Notes under the pieces: generated by a model
What the model was told of the DNA's origin: nothing
What the model saw: the letters and a program-made list of their open reading frames with translations, nothing else
Database searches by the model: none
Shown: piece after piece, positions 36,039 to 45,153 of the stretch
Position numbering within the stretch: the stretch's first letter is position 1
How the letters are laid out: each line of letters starts with the position of its first letter
Source of the DNA: Nitrospira sp.
GTDB taxonomy: Bacteria > Nitrospirota > Nitrospiria > Nitrospirales > Nitrospiraceae
Assembly (NCBI GenBank): GCA_005116745.1
Contig: SWDS01000002.1
Coordinates: 232,919 to 296,918 of the forward strand
Direction: 5' to 3'
DNA: 64,000 nt
Translations under genes and position numbers: made by a program

Positions 36039-37817
36039 TCAATGTGCCGCCACCGACGCCTGTCCGGCTCCTTCCTTCGCCCGTGAGATGTAGAGTAACC
36101 CATCGGCCATCGCATAGTTGAAGGGAAGCTCGCACACGACTTCACTGATCCGCCCATAGACATACTGATACAGTCGCTCGGCCTCGTCGGGAGTCATACC
36201 CTCTTGCACTTCATAGAAAAACCCGAGGCTCAGGTCCTCCGCCGACGGACGCATGATTCGTCGAATCCCATACCCGCCGGGGTCGTTCATAATCGGCGCT
36301 TCTTTTTCCAGGTCGAACAGGCAGGGCTGGCAAGAGAATCCATACGACTCGTGGAGTTGCTTGTTTTCGACGATAAAGTTCATAGTTTCAAGCGCTTCTT
36401 CTTCTTTTTCCGTGGGGAACCCAACGATGATGTAACAATGCACCGCAATCCCAAGATCGACACAGTCGCCTGTGACGCGCCGAACCCATTCCTGCTTGAT
36501 CCCCTTCTTCATGAAATCCATGATGCGCTGATTAAAGGACTCCAGCCCGAAGACGATCTTCAAACACCCGGCATCCCGCATCGACGTCAGCAGCTCACGT
36601 GAGAGATTTTTCTCGAACCGCATCTCGCAGGTCCATTTGATATCAAGCTGTTTTTCGATCATCTGCTGGCACAACCGCCTTGTCGGCGCCAGCGCAAAGC
36701 ATTCGTCGGTAAAAAAGAAATGGCGCGCCCCATAGCGTTGTTTGAGCCATTGCAGCTCCTCGATCGTTCGGCCAGGGTCTTTCTGTCGAAAATTCTGATG
36801 GTCGAGGGTCAGGGCACAGAATGCACAATCCTTGTAATAACAGCCTCGCGAAAACTGGACCGGCAAGACCGGCTCCGGCGACAAATAGCGATCCAGCGGG
36901 AATCCATCATAGTTCGGCGCCGGGAGTTGATTGACATTTTCTGAATAGAACGGTTGATTGACCGTAATCTTGCCATTCTGCCGATAGATCAGGTTGGGAA
37001 CCTTACTGTAATCCTTCTTGCCCGCCAGCTGATTGACCAATTCCAGCAAGGCCGTTTCGCCCTCAAACACAACAATATCGTCGGCCAATTCGAAGAGGCT
37101 CGGGCAGCGACGAATGTTGTCCACGAGACGAGTGAAGATGCTGCCCCCAATCGTCACGTGAAGGTCCGGTGCGGCCTCCTTGATCAGCCGACAGAGGGTG
37201 AGGCCAGGGATGATCTGAGACGTGGCCGTAATCGAGACCCCGATGAGATCAGGACGGTCATTCACGATCGAGGGAATGAATCGATCCCGGAAGAGGCTCA
37301 GATAAGGATTCTGCCCTTCGTCACGAATGACCTTCATCAAATCTTTCGAGGAATAGATGGAGTAGTTCCCAAATTGATTATCCACAACGGTCAGTCTGGT
37401 CGGAAAATACACAGAGGAAACAACTTCCAACCATTTGTCGATCATGAACAAACTCGCTCGATAGGCGTCAGGATCGTAAAATCCTTCGCTGCGCAAGGTG
37501 TCCTTGGCGAGCTCAATCCGATCGACGAGATAGGAGAACCGATCGAGCGAATCGGTCACCTTCGCGTAATGCTCGCGACTTCCAGAACCCGTCTCCCCGG
37601 TCTGAGTCCGCTCAAGGTCGCGCTGCTTGGCGATCAACTGCTGGTAGACTTCAGCCGCATACTCTCTGGTCAGCACGGTATCCAACAATTCGATACCAAG
37701 GTCGCGCTGCGAGACGTCAGAAACCCCACCCTGGTGCAAAAACCCGGTCAGAGACGGCAAACTGAGATAAGGCTGAGACGGATGCCAGGTTGGGGGGAAA
37801 AGCAGCGAGACTTTCAT
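36039..37817 (-). CDS. B12-binding radical SAM protein
   Basis: A 592-aa enzyme. The N-terminal region is a cobalamin-binding-type Rossmann domain (LLFPPTWHPSQPYLSLPSL and VSITATSQIIPGLTLCRLI). The radical SAM core follows at about residues 320-500, with the [4Fe-4S] motif CYYKDCAFC, an unusual C-x4-C-x2-C spacing as in many B12-radical SAM proteins (against the classic C-x3-C-x2-C). These enzymes often methylate or rearrange unactivated carbons. It begins the gene run that leads to tatA; the substrate is unknown. Confidence 0.85.
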   Translation of the reverse strand: MKVSLLFPPTWHPSQPYLSLPSLTGFLHQGGVSDVSQRDLGIELLDTVLTREYAAEVYQQLIAKQRDLERTQTGETGSGSREHYAKVTDSLDRFSYLVDRIELAKDTLRSEGFYDPDAYRASLFMIDKWLEVVSSVYFPTRLTVVDNQFGNYSIYSSKDLMKVIRDEGQNPYLSLFRDRFIPSIVNDRPDLIGVSITATSQIIPGLTLCRLIKEAAPDLHVTIGGSIFTRLVDNIRRCPSLFELADDIVVFEGETALLELVNQLAGKKDYSKVPNLIYRQNGKITVNQPFYSENVNQLPAPNYDGFPLDRYLSPEPVLPVQFSRGCYYKDCAFCALTLDHQNFRQKDPGRTIEELQWLKQRYGARHFFFTDECFALAPTRRLCQQMIEKQLDIKWTCEMRFEKNLSRELLTSMRDAGCLKIVFGLESFNQRIMDFMKKGIKQEWVRRVTGDCVDLGIAVHCYIIVGFPTEKEEEALETMNFIVENKQLHESYGFSCQPCLFDLEKEAPIMNDPGGYGIRRIMRPSAEDLSLGFFYEVQEGMTPDEAERLYQYVYGRISEVVCELPFNYAMADGLLYISRAKEGAGQASVAAH

Positions 37818-37945
37818 GCGGCACTGGTCCTTTTATGCTTGAAAATCAGTGAGTTCGAGACCGAACACTCTTATACCCTCCGCACTTCGGCAAATGCAAT
37901 CCCGCGGATGTAGAGAGACTGAAGCCCGTACCGGAATCTTCAATG

Positions 37946-37995
37946 AAAAAGGCCTCGAACCGTTCCCTCACTTACCGGGATTCCGATCCGAGGCC
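37946..37995 (-). terminator. Intrinsic terminator after the nxrC-like gene
   Basis: On the minus strand, GGCCTCG pairs with CGAGGCC with further partial pairing inside, followed directly by TTTTT. It starts about 47 bp after the stop at 38042, so the gene upstream is separated from the radical SAM gene. Confidence 0.7.
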
Positions 37996-38041
37996 CATTT
38001 CAAATACGCGACGTCGCGGCTGTTACTTGCTGCTCTAGCCG

Positions 38042-38992
38042 CTACAGCTTCAACGTGAACCAGGTCGACAGCGACTTCATGCCGTTTCGCTCAACGTTGG
38101 CACCATCCCACACTGCGAAGGCAATCGGCACCGACATCCCCCCTTTAAATTGCACGTCGTTCGCATCACCGCTCTCCAGCGACCGCTTCACGACAACCCG
38201 CCATGTCGGCCCTGAATACGCTCCACCCTTGACGGATCCCGACGGTTCCCAGACACCGTTTCCGATGACGTCCTGGTGAGCTTGCGTCGTGAGGGTGCTG
38301 AAGCCGTTCGCGCTCAAATCTTCAACGGAACTCACGCGAAGCGTCGGATCAGACATGATGTTTCCCGACCAGATACCGGAGTTGAATGGCCCCAGGCTCC
38401 GACCAATACGGTCTGGATAGGTGACGCCCCCCGCCGGCTCTTCAAAGTAATAATCCCAGAAAATCCCAGGATACTGATCGTCGACATCCCAAATCCCCGC
38501 GCTGTCCTTGCCAAGGTCCTTCTGCCATTCCGCATTCCACCGCCAAATGTTGGTCGTCCCACCGGACTGTCCCATACACTGGAACGGCGGAGCCCCCGCC
38601 GTATTCACCGGAAACATCACCGCAACCTGGTCCCTGAAGTCTTGCGGACCGATCGCCGTGTCATTCTTCGTTTGATCAATCCACTCCAGCCGCATCCCAA
38701 TATCCTTGCCGTTGGTCATCGCCTTGACGAATACCGACTTCACCGAAATATTCGGATGCATCGGTGTCGTGATGAGCTGACCGCTCAACGGAACGACCAC
38801 GCCTGGAACACTTTCCCACATGGGGTTGGCGCCATCCATGGGAATTGGGCCCTTCACCGTCTTCGCCGGTATCGTCACCGGTTGACTGACGGCCAGTGGT
38901 ACTCGCCCCAACGTCAGCATCAGGCCGACAGTGAGGGCGGAGAGAAGAATGGCAAACACCAATTTCTTGTTGGTCGTCTGCGCTACCCTCAT
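38042..38992 (-). CDS. nxrC: Nitrite-oxidoreductase gamma-subunit-like protein (NxrC)
   Basis: A 316-aa protein from ATG 38992, with GGAGGGAGTG just upstream. A Sec signal spans residues 8-36 (KKLVFAILLSALTVGLM, cleaved after LAVSQ or nearby). The mature part is the haem-b domain of EBDH-gamma type; Met140 (FQCMGQ) and Lys306 (NGMKSLSTWF) align with the known axial haem ligands of ethylbenzene dehydrogenase. It resembles the gene at 31297 throughout. It follows the TorD-like gene and has its own terminator. NxrA and NxrB are not adjacent, so this is either a distant subunit gene or a subunit of another molybdoenzyme. Confidence 0.8.
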   Translation of the reverse strand: MRVAQTTNKKLVFAILLSALTVGLMLTLGRVPLAVSQPVTIPAKTVKGPIPMDGANPMWESVPGVVVPLSGQLITTPMHPNISVKSVFVKAMTNGKDIGMRLEWIDQTKNDTAIGPQDFRDQVAVMFPVNTAGAPPFQCMGQSGGTTNIWRWNAEWQKDLGKDSAGIWDVDDQYPGIFWDYYFEEPAGGVTYPDRIGRSLGPFNSGIWSGNIMSDPTLRVSSVEDLSANGFSTLTTQAHQDVIGNGVWEPSGSVKGGAYSGPTWRVVVKRSLESGDANDVQFKGGMSVPIAFAVWDGANVERNGMKSLSTWFTLKL

Positions 38993-39057
38993 AGTGCACT
39001 CCCTCCTCTGAATTAGTGTAAAGATTGTGTTCGCTCTCGAACCGTTACCACACTTAC

Positions 39058-40029
39058 TCACGCCGTTCCGGAAGGCTGCCCCTCCTCACTCTCCTTGTCT
39101 TTCTCTTTCACATCCATAAAAGACTGCGCACCAACTTCGTTCAACAACATGGTCAACTCGTTCCCCTGGTCTTGTGCACCGCATTCATACGTTTGGCCTT
39201 CGGGGGAGCTGAATGTCGCAGGACGATAGTCGGTTTCCGTATAGGGCTGAGGGATCACACCCAAGAAAGCTGTCTCAAAATCCATCCAATCCGCGGTCAT
39301 ATCGGCTACCAGTTTAAAGAGACCCGAGTCCGCCTTTTTGGTCAACATGCGACAGAACAGCGGGACCCATCGACCAATATGATTCTTGACAAACTTCTTC
39401 TGTGCGTCAACCACGATCTGCGTCTTCTCCGGCCCGTCGTGGCAGAGCGAGTAGGATTCCTTGTACGCGAGAAAGTGCATGAACTCAAACTCGACACTGA
39501 GATGATCGAGCCGTTCATGGATGTCTTTCGACAACTCAACTCCAAAGGCCTTATAGAATCCGGAAATGTCGCCCATCACATGGGATTGCGCAAACACATG
39601 GTCATTCCCGAACAGGGTTTCGTAAGGAGGGCAATCCAGTGTAATCACGTTGCTGAACACCCGGCGATGTTCTGACTGGAGATCGCTGAGCTGCCAGTTG
39701 ACACATTCGGAGGCAATCAGATCCTCAATCAGTGCCAACTGTGTCCTCAGCGAAGTCAATTTCCTCTTGGCTCGCTCGCCCCCCTCAGTGCCGAGGGCGA
39801 CCTCTAATGCATCAAGGGCAGCCCGGCCATCCTCCACAAACTCGCCGCACCGGAGGTAATCAAGAAACTCCTCATCTTCCGGGTACAGGAGGCTCCAAGA
39901 GACCAATAAATAGATTTTACTGCGATTAAGCGCACGTTCAACGGCGGGGGAGTCCTTAATGGACACAGGACTCGGCAGCGTGGCGGCGGCAGATGCAGAT
40001 ACGCCTTGCATCGGCTGTTGACTCGTCAT
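39058..40029 (-). CDS. TorD/DmsD-family molybdoenzyme chaperone
   Basis: A 323-aa cytoplasmic protein. The TorD-type core spans about residues 35-215: RSKIYLLVSWSLLYPEDEEFLDYL, YETLFGNDHVFAQSHVMGDISGFYKAFG (the typical Y-E-x2-F-x(n)-D-x2-G-F-Y block), and HLSVEFEFMHFLAYKE. The known role is to hold the molybdopterin enzyme until cofactor insertion and Tat export. The C-terminal 90 residues are longer than usual and end in an acidic tail. It sits 65 bp before the nxrC-like gene, supporting a shared target, probably an NXR-type complex. Confidence 0.85.
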   Translation of the reverse strand: MTSQQPMQGVSASAAATLPSPVSIKDSPAVERALNRSKIYLLVSWSLLYPEDEEFLDYLRCGEFVEDGRAALDALEVALGTEGGERAKRKLTSLRTQLALIEDLIASECVNWQLSDLQSEHRRVFSNVITLDCPPYETLFGNDHVFAQSHVMGDISGFYKAFGVELSKDIHERLDHLSVEFEFMHFLAYKESYSLCHDGPEKTQIVVDAQKKFVKNHIGRWVPLFCRMLTKKADSGLFKLVADMTADWMDFETAFLGVIPQPYTETDYRPATFSSPEGQTYECGAQDQGNELTMLLNEVGAQSFMDVKEKDKESEEGQPSGTA

Positions 40030-40241
40030 ACAAATTGCCTCCCGACCACCTTAGCTCACCCTACTACAGAAGCCCCCAAGGCAGGGTAACAGGACCTCGT
40101 ATGTATATGAAAAGGCCCGTGCGAAGTCAAGGGTGAACTAGTTCGATCTTGTGACATAGTGATTTTCTTCCAAGCGACATCGCAGACGATGTGGCGCAAT
40201 TATCAATCGATCCCTTCCAATAGACAGTATCAGAAACGCCG

Positions 40242-40307
40242 CCAGGATGTTCAAAAAGACCGTTCGCGAGGCGAGAACAACGCTGGCGGTCTTTTTCAAC
40301 CTCCTGC
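40242..40307 (-). repeat. Stop-codon-anchored palindromic repeat, copy C (short)
   Basis: A 66-bp form lacking most of the interior: minus-strand ends GCAGGAGGTTGAAAAAGAC and GTCTTTTTGAACATCCTGGC. The TGA inside GGTTGAAAA is the stop codon of the ferredoxin gene, so the repeat supplies its last four codons as well. Confidence 0.78.
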
Positions 40308-40892
40308 CAACTGCCTCGACGGTACCACACGGATTGCGACATGGTCATTGACGGTTTTACAGATCATCTCACACATTCCACAGCCAACACAGGCTTCCTT
40401 CATCACGGAAAGCTGCAGGGACGCCACGTCCATCGCAAGGGCATCCGTCGGACACTTCGAGACACAGGCATGGCAGCCTTGCCCTGCCGTGCAAAGTCTA
40501 TGTGAAACTGTCGCAATTCCCATTCGGACATGGTTGATCCCCTCGACCGGAAGGAGCGCCTCTGTCCCACAGGCGATAATACAAGGAAGGTCCTCACATA
40601 ACACGCAGGGCGACTGATCGGCGAAAAGTAGGGGTGTCCCATCCCGAGGATGAGCCGTGATCGCGCCTGGCGGACAGGCCGTGACACAATCATTGCACTT
40701 CGTACAACGTTCAAGGAACAGCGATTCTTCTACCGCACCAGGGGGACGCAGCCAGTCCATACGCATCGGCGGAGGCGGCGGCTCCACTGGAACACCCTCA
40801 GCCTCTTTGACGAGTTCGCGCGCGGCTTTGACGGTAGAGATAACGGAGTCTTTCAGGAAATCCCGCCGACCGTATGAGGGGTTAGTTGCCAC
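40296..40892 (-). CDS. Tat-type four-cluster ferredoxin (NapG/NapF-like)
   Basis: A 198-aa protein if started at GTG 40892 (AAGGA 11 nt upstream); a TTG at 40937 would begin inside repeat D. A twin-arginine motif RRDFLKD lies near residue 10, though the following hydrophobic segment is weak. Four [4Fe-4S] motifs follow: CTKCNDCVTACP, CVLCEDLPCIIAC, CTAGQGCHACVSKCP and CVGCGMCEMIC, as in NapG-type proteins that pass electrons to periplasmic reductases or oxidases. The stop codon is provided by repeat C. It lies 266 bp before the TorD gene. Confidence 0.85.
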   Translation of the reverse strand: MATNPSYGRRDFLKDSVISTVKAARELVKEAEGVPVEPPPPPMRMDWLRPPGAVEESLFLERCTKCNDCVTACPPGAITAHPRDGTPLLFADQSPCVLCEDLPCIIACGTEALLPVEGINHVRMGIATVSHRLCTAGQGCHACVSKCPTDALAMDVASLQLSVMKEACVGCGMCEMICKTVNDHVAIRVVPSRQLAGG

Positions 40893-40909
40893 AGCTGGGG
40901 TGTTCCTTC

Positions 40910-41035
40910 GAGGAGGGTCAAAAGGGCCGTTCGGCAAGGCCGCAGGCGATGCAAGAACCGGAGGCGTACCTTCGGAGGTACGTTGAGGATTCTTGCGAGC
41001 CGAGAACGCAGCCGGCGGCTTTTTTCACCCTCCTC
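40910..41035 (-). repeat. Stop-codon-anchored palindromic repeat, copy D
   Basis: A 126-bp element with minus-strand ends GAGGAGGGTGAAAAAAGCC and GGCCCTTTTGACCCTCCTC. It begins 3 bp after the TAG of the HExxH protein gene. The interior has the CGTTGAGG-type block and a GAACGCAGCCGGCGGC stretch. Confidence 0.75.
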
Positions 41036-41038
41036 TAT

Positions 41039-42037
41039 CTACATGACGCCGTCGGCGCGCAACTTATACACCTCAACACAACGATCACAGGCTCCGAAGT
41101 CCACGTCCCATCCAGGATGATTCTCGCGAATGAAGTCGAGCACATAGGGTTCCACCTTCGTCCCCATATCCTCGACCCACGAATAAGTGGGGAACCGACA
41201 CAGCGGACACGGGAACCCCGGCATGAGCATGATTTTGTTTTCAGTCTCAGGAACTTCACCACCCTCCACATCCACAGCCCGATCCATCACACGAAGCGTA
41301 TCGGCGGACATTTCAATCAACTCGGAATGGGTGAAGTACGACGTCTGCCAGAGCCCCTCAAACACCGACTTCAGTTGAGGAGGCGGAATTTTTCGGTACC
41401 ACGACCGAAATTCCTTGAAGCGATCCTCCTTGCTCAGCATCGGCTCCTTGCCTGCTGCAACCAGCCGACTATCGACGCTCAAACTCCAGAGCACACGATA
41501 GCGCTGTAAGATGAGCGTCTCTTCGCCGGGGTTCTGTCCCAGCTTGGTATCTGGGTCGTAGCCGAACACCGAGTCGATCATGTCGGAGATGTGCATCAAC
41601 TCATGGCGGCAATAGCGGGTCAATGCCGGGTCGTAAAAACGGCGGGGAATCAGCTTAATTCCAACGCCCTTCAGGCCCTTCTCCTCAAACTCCTTCGCCA
41701 AATCCTTTTCGACGGACCCCCACTTGCGTAGGATATCGACGCCTTCCTGAGCTTCCTTCAGCACGCCTTTGACCAGGACAATTCCCACCTTCTCCTTCAA
41801 CAGCGGATACTCGTTGAATGAATCGCGGACGATATCGGAAAACCCCCAGATGCCGAAGAGATATTGATACAACTTTTTGAACTCCGCCTCCCGATCTTCG
41901 AGCATGTATTTCTCGTAAATCGGGTCGGCATACTCATGGAATTCTTTGTAGTAGGTGGGATCCCCTTCTCGTTCCGTCTTTTCAACAAACGAATCGATGA
42001 CTTCCTGGAGCAAAGCTGGCTGAAATCTAATTTCCAT
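41039..42037 (-). CDS. Unknown protein with HExxH and Cys-pair motifs
   Basis: A 332-aa protein from ATG 42037, with GAGG 8 nt upstream. It carries HELMH at residues 145-149, the pattern of zinc metallopeptidases, in the helix RYCRHELMHISDMID, and two Cys pairs near the end (CPLC at about 277 and CDRC at about 321), likely one metal site. The rest is helical and charged, with no signal peptide. Whether it is a protease or a metal-binding assembly factor cannot be told. It is first in a run with the ferredoxin, TorD and NxrC-like genes. Repeat D follows its stop. Confidence 0.72.
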   Translation of the reverse strand: MEIRFQPALLQEVIDSFVEKTEREGDPTYYKEFHEYADPIYEKYMLEDREAEFKKLYQYLFGIWGFSDIVRDSFNEYPLLKEKVGIVLVKGVLKEAQEGVDILRKWGSVEKDLAKEFEEKGLKGVGIKLIPRRFYDPALTRYCRHELMHISDMIDSVFGYDPDTKLGQNPGEETLILQRYRVLWSLSVDSRLVAAGKEPMLSKEDRFKEFRSWYRKIPPPQLKSVFEGLWQTSYFTHSELIEMSADTLRVMDRAVDVEGGEVPETENKIMLMPGFPCPLCRFPTYSWVEDMGTKVEPYVLDFIRENHPGWDVDFGACDRCVEVYKLRADGVM

Positions 42038-42228
42038 GAAAAAATCCTCAGCGGCTAATTGGGGAAACCAGTAAGAAACACGGTGCACGACGACCCATGG
42101 ACGACATAGCCATGGAAGCGGCTTGACTTGACCGCGAGGCATCTCTTACGATCCGAACGACCAACAGAATTATACTGGCTGGCCTGTTGCCCAAGCAAGG
42201 ACTAGACGGCCAAGAAAACACGCTGCAC

Positions 42229-43323
42229 ATGCCGGAACCGACCATGACTCCACCACTCCCTGGCGTCTCCTCAGAGATCGTCGCCGCATCAACACCTCCG
42301 ATCGACTTTTTGAACTTCTGGGAAGCCGACTGTCGGGAAGTGAATACGTTCCGTGGCCATTCGCACGGAGTCTGGGTGGTCGCCTTTTCCCCTGATGGAT
42401 CGACGCTCGCCAGCGGCGGCGCTGAACGCCTCGTGCGCATGTGGGACATCGAAACCGGCCGGCTCCTGCGTTCCCTGCGCGGTCACACCCATGATATTCG
42501 CGCCGTTGTCTTCACACCGGACGGACAGACCTTGGCCACTGGGAGTGAGGACCGCACCATCAGGTTGTGGAACGGCAAGACCGGCGAGCCCATGAAGCTC
42601 CTGTTCTCACGGTACGATCATAACGTCTGCAGCCTGTCGCTCTCGCCGGATGGGCTCATGCTCGCGCGTGGCAGCTATAACAAAGACATCAAGATTTGGG
42701 AAGTCACCACGGGAACCGAGCTGATGACGTTGCTCGGGAAGGATGAGTACGACCATCACTGGTCAGTCTGTGTGGCCTTCTCCCCAGACGGCATTCATCT
42801 GGCCAGCGGAACTGACATCGGAAAGATCAAGATGTGGGAGGTCCTCCCGAGCGGCGAGGAAACAGTTCTCCACGACGGGCATTGGCGGAAAAACCAGGAA
42901 GATTCCACCGAGACCCGCGGCTACTATATCGAGGATGACGGCGGTTTCCAAAAACCCATGGACTACTGGATCGGGGCCATGACCTTTACCCCGGACGCGA
43001 AACTCTTGATCACCGGCAGCCGGGATACCACGATCAAGCTGTTCGAGATGCCGGGCGTCGTTGAGAAGAAATCCCTCACCGGCCACAAAAGCTGGGTCCG
43101 CAGTCTCGCTGTGTCGCCGGATGGGAAAGTCTTGGTCAGCGCGAGCGACGACGAGACCATCAAGTTTTGGGATCTATCCACCGGCCGCAACTTCCGGACA
43201 CTCAAAGGCCATGGTGGCGGTGTGCGTTGTATCACCTTTTCTCCGGATGGCAAACGCCTCGCCAGCGCCTCCTGGGATCGGACCGTGAAGCTCTGGGAAG
43301 GTGGAGAGAAAACGAAAGAGTAA
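42229..43323 (+). CDS. WD40-repeat beta-propeller protein
   Basis: A 364-aa protein from ATG 42229 (ATG 42244 and a TTG at 42187 are alternatives). It has about seven WD40 repeats, for example FRGHSHGVWVVAFSPDGSTL, LRGHTHDIRAVVFTPDG and LKGHGGGVRCITFSPDG, each ending near a W-D or L-W pair. A 40-residue loop (NQEDSTETRGYYIEDDGG) interrupts the fifth. No catalytic domain is attached. Divergent from the HExxH gene and convergent with the res gene. WD40 propellers act as protein-binding platforms. Confidence 0.88.
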   Translation: MPEPTMTPPLPGVSSEIVAASTPPIDFLNFWEADCREVNTFRGHSHGVWVVAFSPDGSTLASGGAERLVRMWDIETGRLLRSLRGHTHDIRAVVFTPDGQTLATGSEDRTIRLWNGKTGEPMKLLFSRYDHNVCSLSLSPDGLMLARGSYNKDIKIWEVTTGTELMTLLGKDEYDHHWSVCVAFSPDGIHLASGTDIGKIKMWEVLPSGEETVLHDGHWRKNQEDSTETRGYYIEDDGGFQKPMDYWIGAMTFTPDAKLLITGSRDTTIKLFEMPGVVEKKSLTGHKSWVRSLAVSPDGKVLVSASDDETIKFWDLSTGRNFRTLKGHGGGVRCITFSPDGKRLASASWDRTVKLWEGGEKTKE

Positions 43324-43332
43324 GCGCACTGC

Positions 43333-45153
43333 TTACTGCAACAAGCCTGGAACGTCTGACACTTTCTTTGCGACAGCATACTGCCAATTCCCATATGTGC
43401 CATCCGCATTGACCGCAGCAACCCATCTCTCAGCAGCAGCGCGTTTTACTTCCTCTGTTGGGTCATATCCCTTGATCTCAAGTATGAAGTGGTGCGGCTG
43501 CTTAGACTTGAGCCGAATAATAAAGTCGGGCACATAGTCGTGCATCTGGCCATTGTGGAGATAGGGAATGGCAAAGCCTAATCCTGAGTTCTTCACAAAA
43601 GCATCAACATTCGGATGTTTATCCAAATAGTAGGCAGCTGATTGCTCCCATTGGCTGGTATCTGCAACGACATAGTTTAAGTGGCTCTTCGTCACTTCTC
43701 GCACATCACGGCTCGTCCAAAAATCGACGTCGGCTGTCGAGCCTGGGCCGCGATTTGTTTCATAGCGTGGAACTTCCGGGCTCTCCCCTTGGGAGGTATC
43801 TGGACGAATGGCTTCGATGAGACGCTCCACAATCCATCCATAGTAGGGAGCCAGAAACAGATCTTTGATGTTTGCAGGAGAGCGAACTTCGACCTTTCTA
43901 TCAAGAGACTGGTGAATAATTGCTGCTACCTGCGGAAAGAGGACATGCGCGGATACGCCACAATCCTTTTGAGATACATAACTGTGGGTCAGAGTCTTTG
44001 CAAGATCGAACACCAATTCCTGTAACCGCCTCCGCGCCCTAAACTCATCCAGATTCACTTCATCAATTCGACCAGGGCCACTAAGAGACAACTTCCCCTT
44101 CGTGTTGACGTGCAGCCCTTTGACATCGACCTCTGGTGGAATACGTCCCGGCTCTAATACCAAAGAGGGAACCGTAGCCCAATCCACCGTCACACGATTA
44201 CGGATTGCCTGCGTGTACCCTTCAACTCGCGGAAACTTAATTTCATACTGCGCTTTTCCTGGAACTGCATGAACGTGGAAGCGTTTGACCTTCGACTTGG
44301 GTTGGCCCTGCGGCGAGGATTTGAAGGGGATCACTTCGAAAGGCACACCAAAGACCTTGGCTACTTCCTCCGTCAGCTTATCGTCAGGGCCAAGTTCATA
44401 GCTCGCTCGACGCAGCCCTCGACCGACAACCTGCTCACAAAGAAGCTGAGACATGAACGGCCGAAGCCCGATAATATGCGTCACCGTGTTGCAGTCCCAT
44501 CCTTCCGTGAGCATACCCACACTGACGATACACCGTACATCTCGACCCGGGGGGTGATCAGGACGATCGAGCTTCTCAGCCAGATCCTTGAACCCATCAG
44601 GATAAATCGGCCGCCCAACTCGGTCTGTCGGCCATGCAAGCTTCCCCACCGTATCAAGCGTGAATCTCATCCAGCGAACTTCATCGTTCTTGGACTCGCC
44701 AGAATCCGACTCATGAACAACCTTCGAATCCACACGGATCGTATGTTGCCGGCCATTGTTCTTAAAACTCTCGATTTTGACTGGCGGGATTCCGGTTGGC
44801 GCTTTGTCTTCAGCCAGCCACTCATACAGCACTTTGGCAATCTGCGTGTTCTTGCACACAAGAATGAAGACCGGTGGCCGAGGGTCTTCTCGATTCGCAA
44901 CCCAGTCTTCTCGTTCCTTCTCCCAGAGCCCACCGAGCATCGCGATCGGATGATGGGCGTACTTCAAAATCGCCTCAGGCTTTGGACTCGCCTTCTTGCC
45001 GCCTCGTTCTGCAGGCGTGAGTTGCGGGAGAATCCAATGCCAAATATTGAAGTAGCCGGGAATCTCCTTGCCGGTCGTGTCACGTACAGCAAGCTGTGGG
45101 ATTTTCACCAAGCCTGATTCGATCGCGTCAATCAAACTGAAATCGCTTACCAC
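43333..45153 (-). CDS. res: Type III restriction enzyme Res, C-terminal part (frameshifted)
   Basis: A 606-residue open frame beginning at GTG 45153, which overlaps the end of the N-terminal part. It opens VSDFSLIDAIESGLVKIPQLAV and contains the second helicase lobe (VSVGMLTEGWDCNTVTHIIGLRPFMS, QVVGRGLRRASYE) and, at the end, an endonuclease-type region with PDFIIRLKSKQPHHFILEIKG, which has the D-x(n)-E-x-K pattern. One extra base at 45154 would join it to the part at 45147-46427. Unless this is a sequencing error or recoding, Res is inactive. Confidence 0.82.
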   Translation of the reverse strand: MVSDFSLIDAIESGLVKIPQLAVRDTTGKEIPGYFNIWHWILPQLTPAERGGKKASPKPEAILKYAHHPIAMLGGLWEKEREDWVANREDPRPPVFILVCKNTQIAKVLYEWLAEDKAPTGIPPVKIESFKNNGRQHTIRVDSKVVHESDSGESKNDEVRWMRFTLDTVGKLAWPTDRVGRPIYPDGFKDLAEKLDRPDHPPGRDVRCIVSVGMLTEGWDCNTVTHIIGLRPFMSQLLCEQVVGRGLRRASYELGPDDKLTEEVAKVFGVPFEVIPFKSSPQGQPKSKVKRFHVHAVPGKAQYEIKFPRVEGYTQAIRNRVTVDWATVPSLVLEPGRIPPEVDVKGLHVNTKGKLSLSGPGRIDEVNLDEFRARRRLQELVFDLAKTLTHSYVSQKDCGVSAHVLFPQVAAIIHQSLDRKVEVRSPANIKDLFLAPYYGWIVERLIEAIRPDTSQGESPEVPRYETNRGPGSTADVDFWTSRDVREVTKSHLNYVVADTSQWEQSAAYYLDKHPNVDAFVKNSGLGFAIPYLHNGQMHDYVPDFIIRLKSKQPHHFILEIKGYDPTEEVKRAAAERWVAAVNADGTYGNWQYAVAKKVSDVPGLLQ

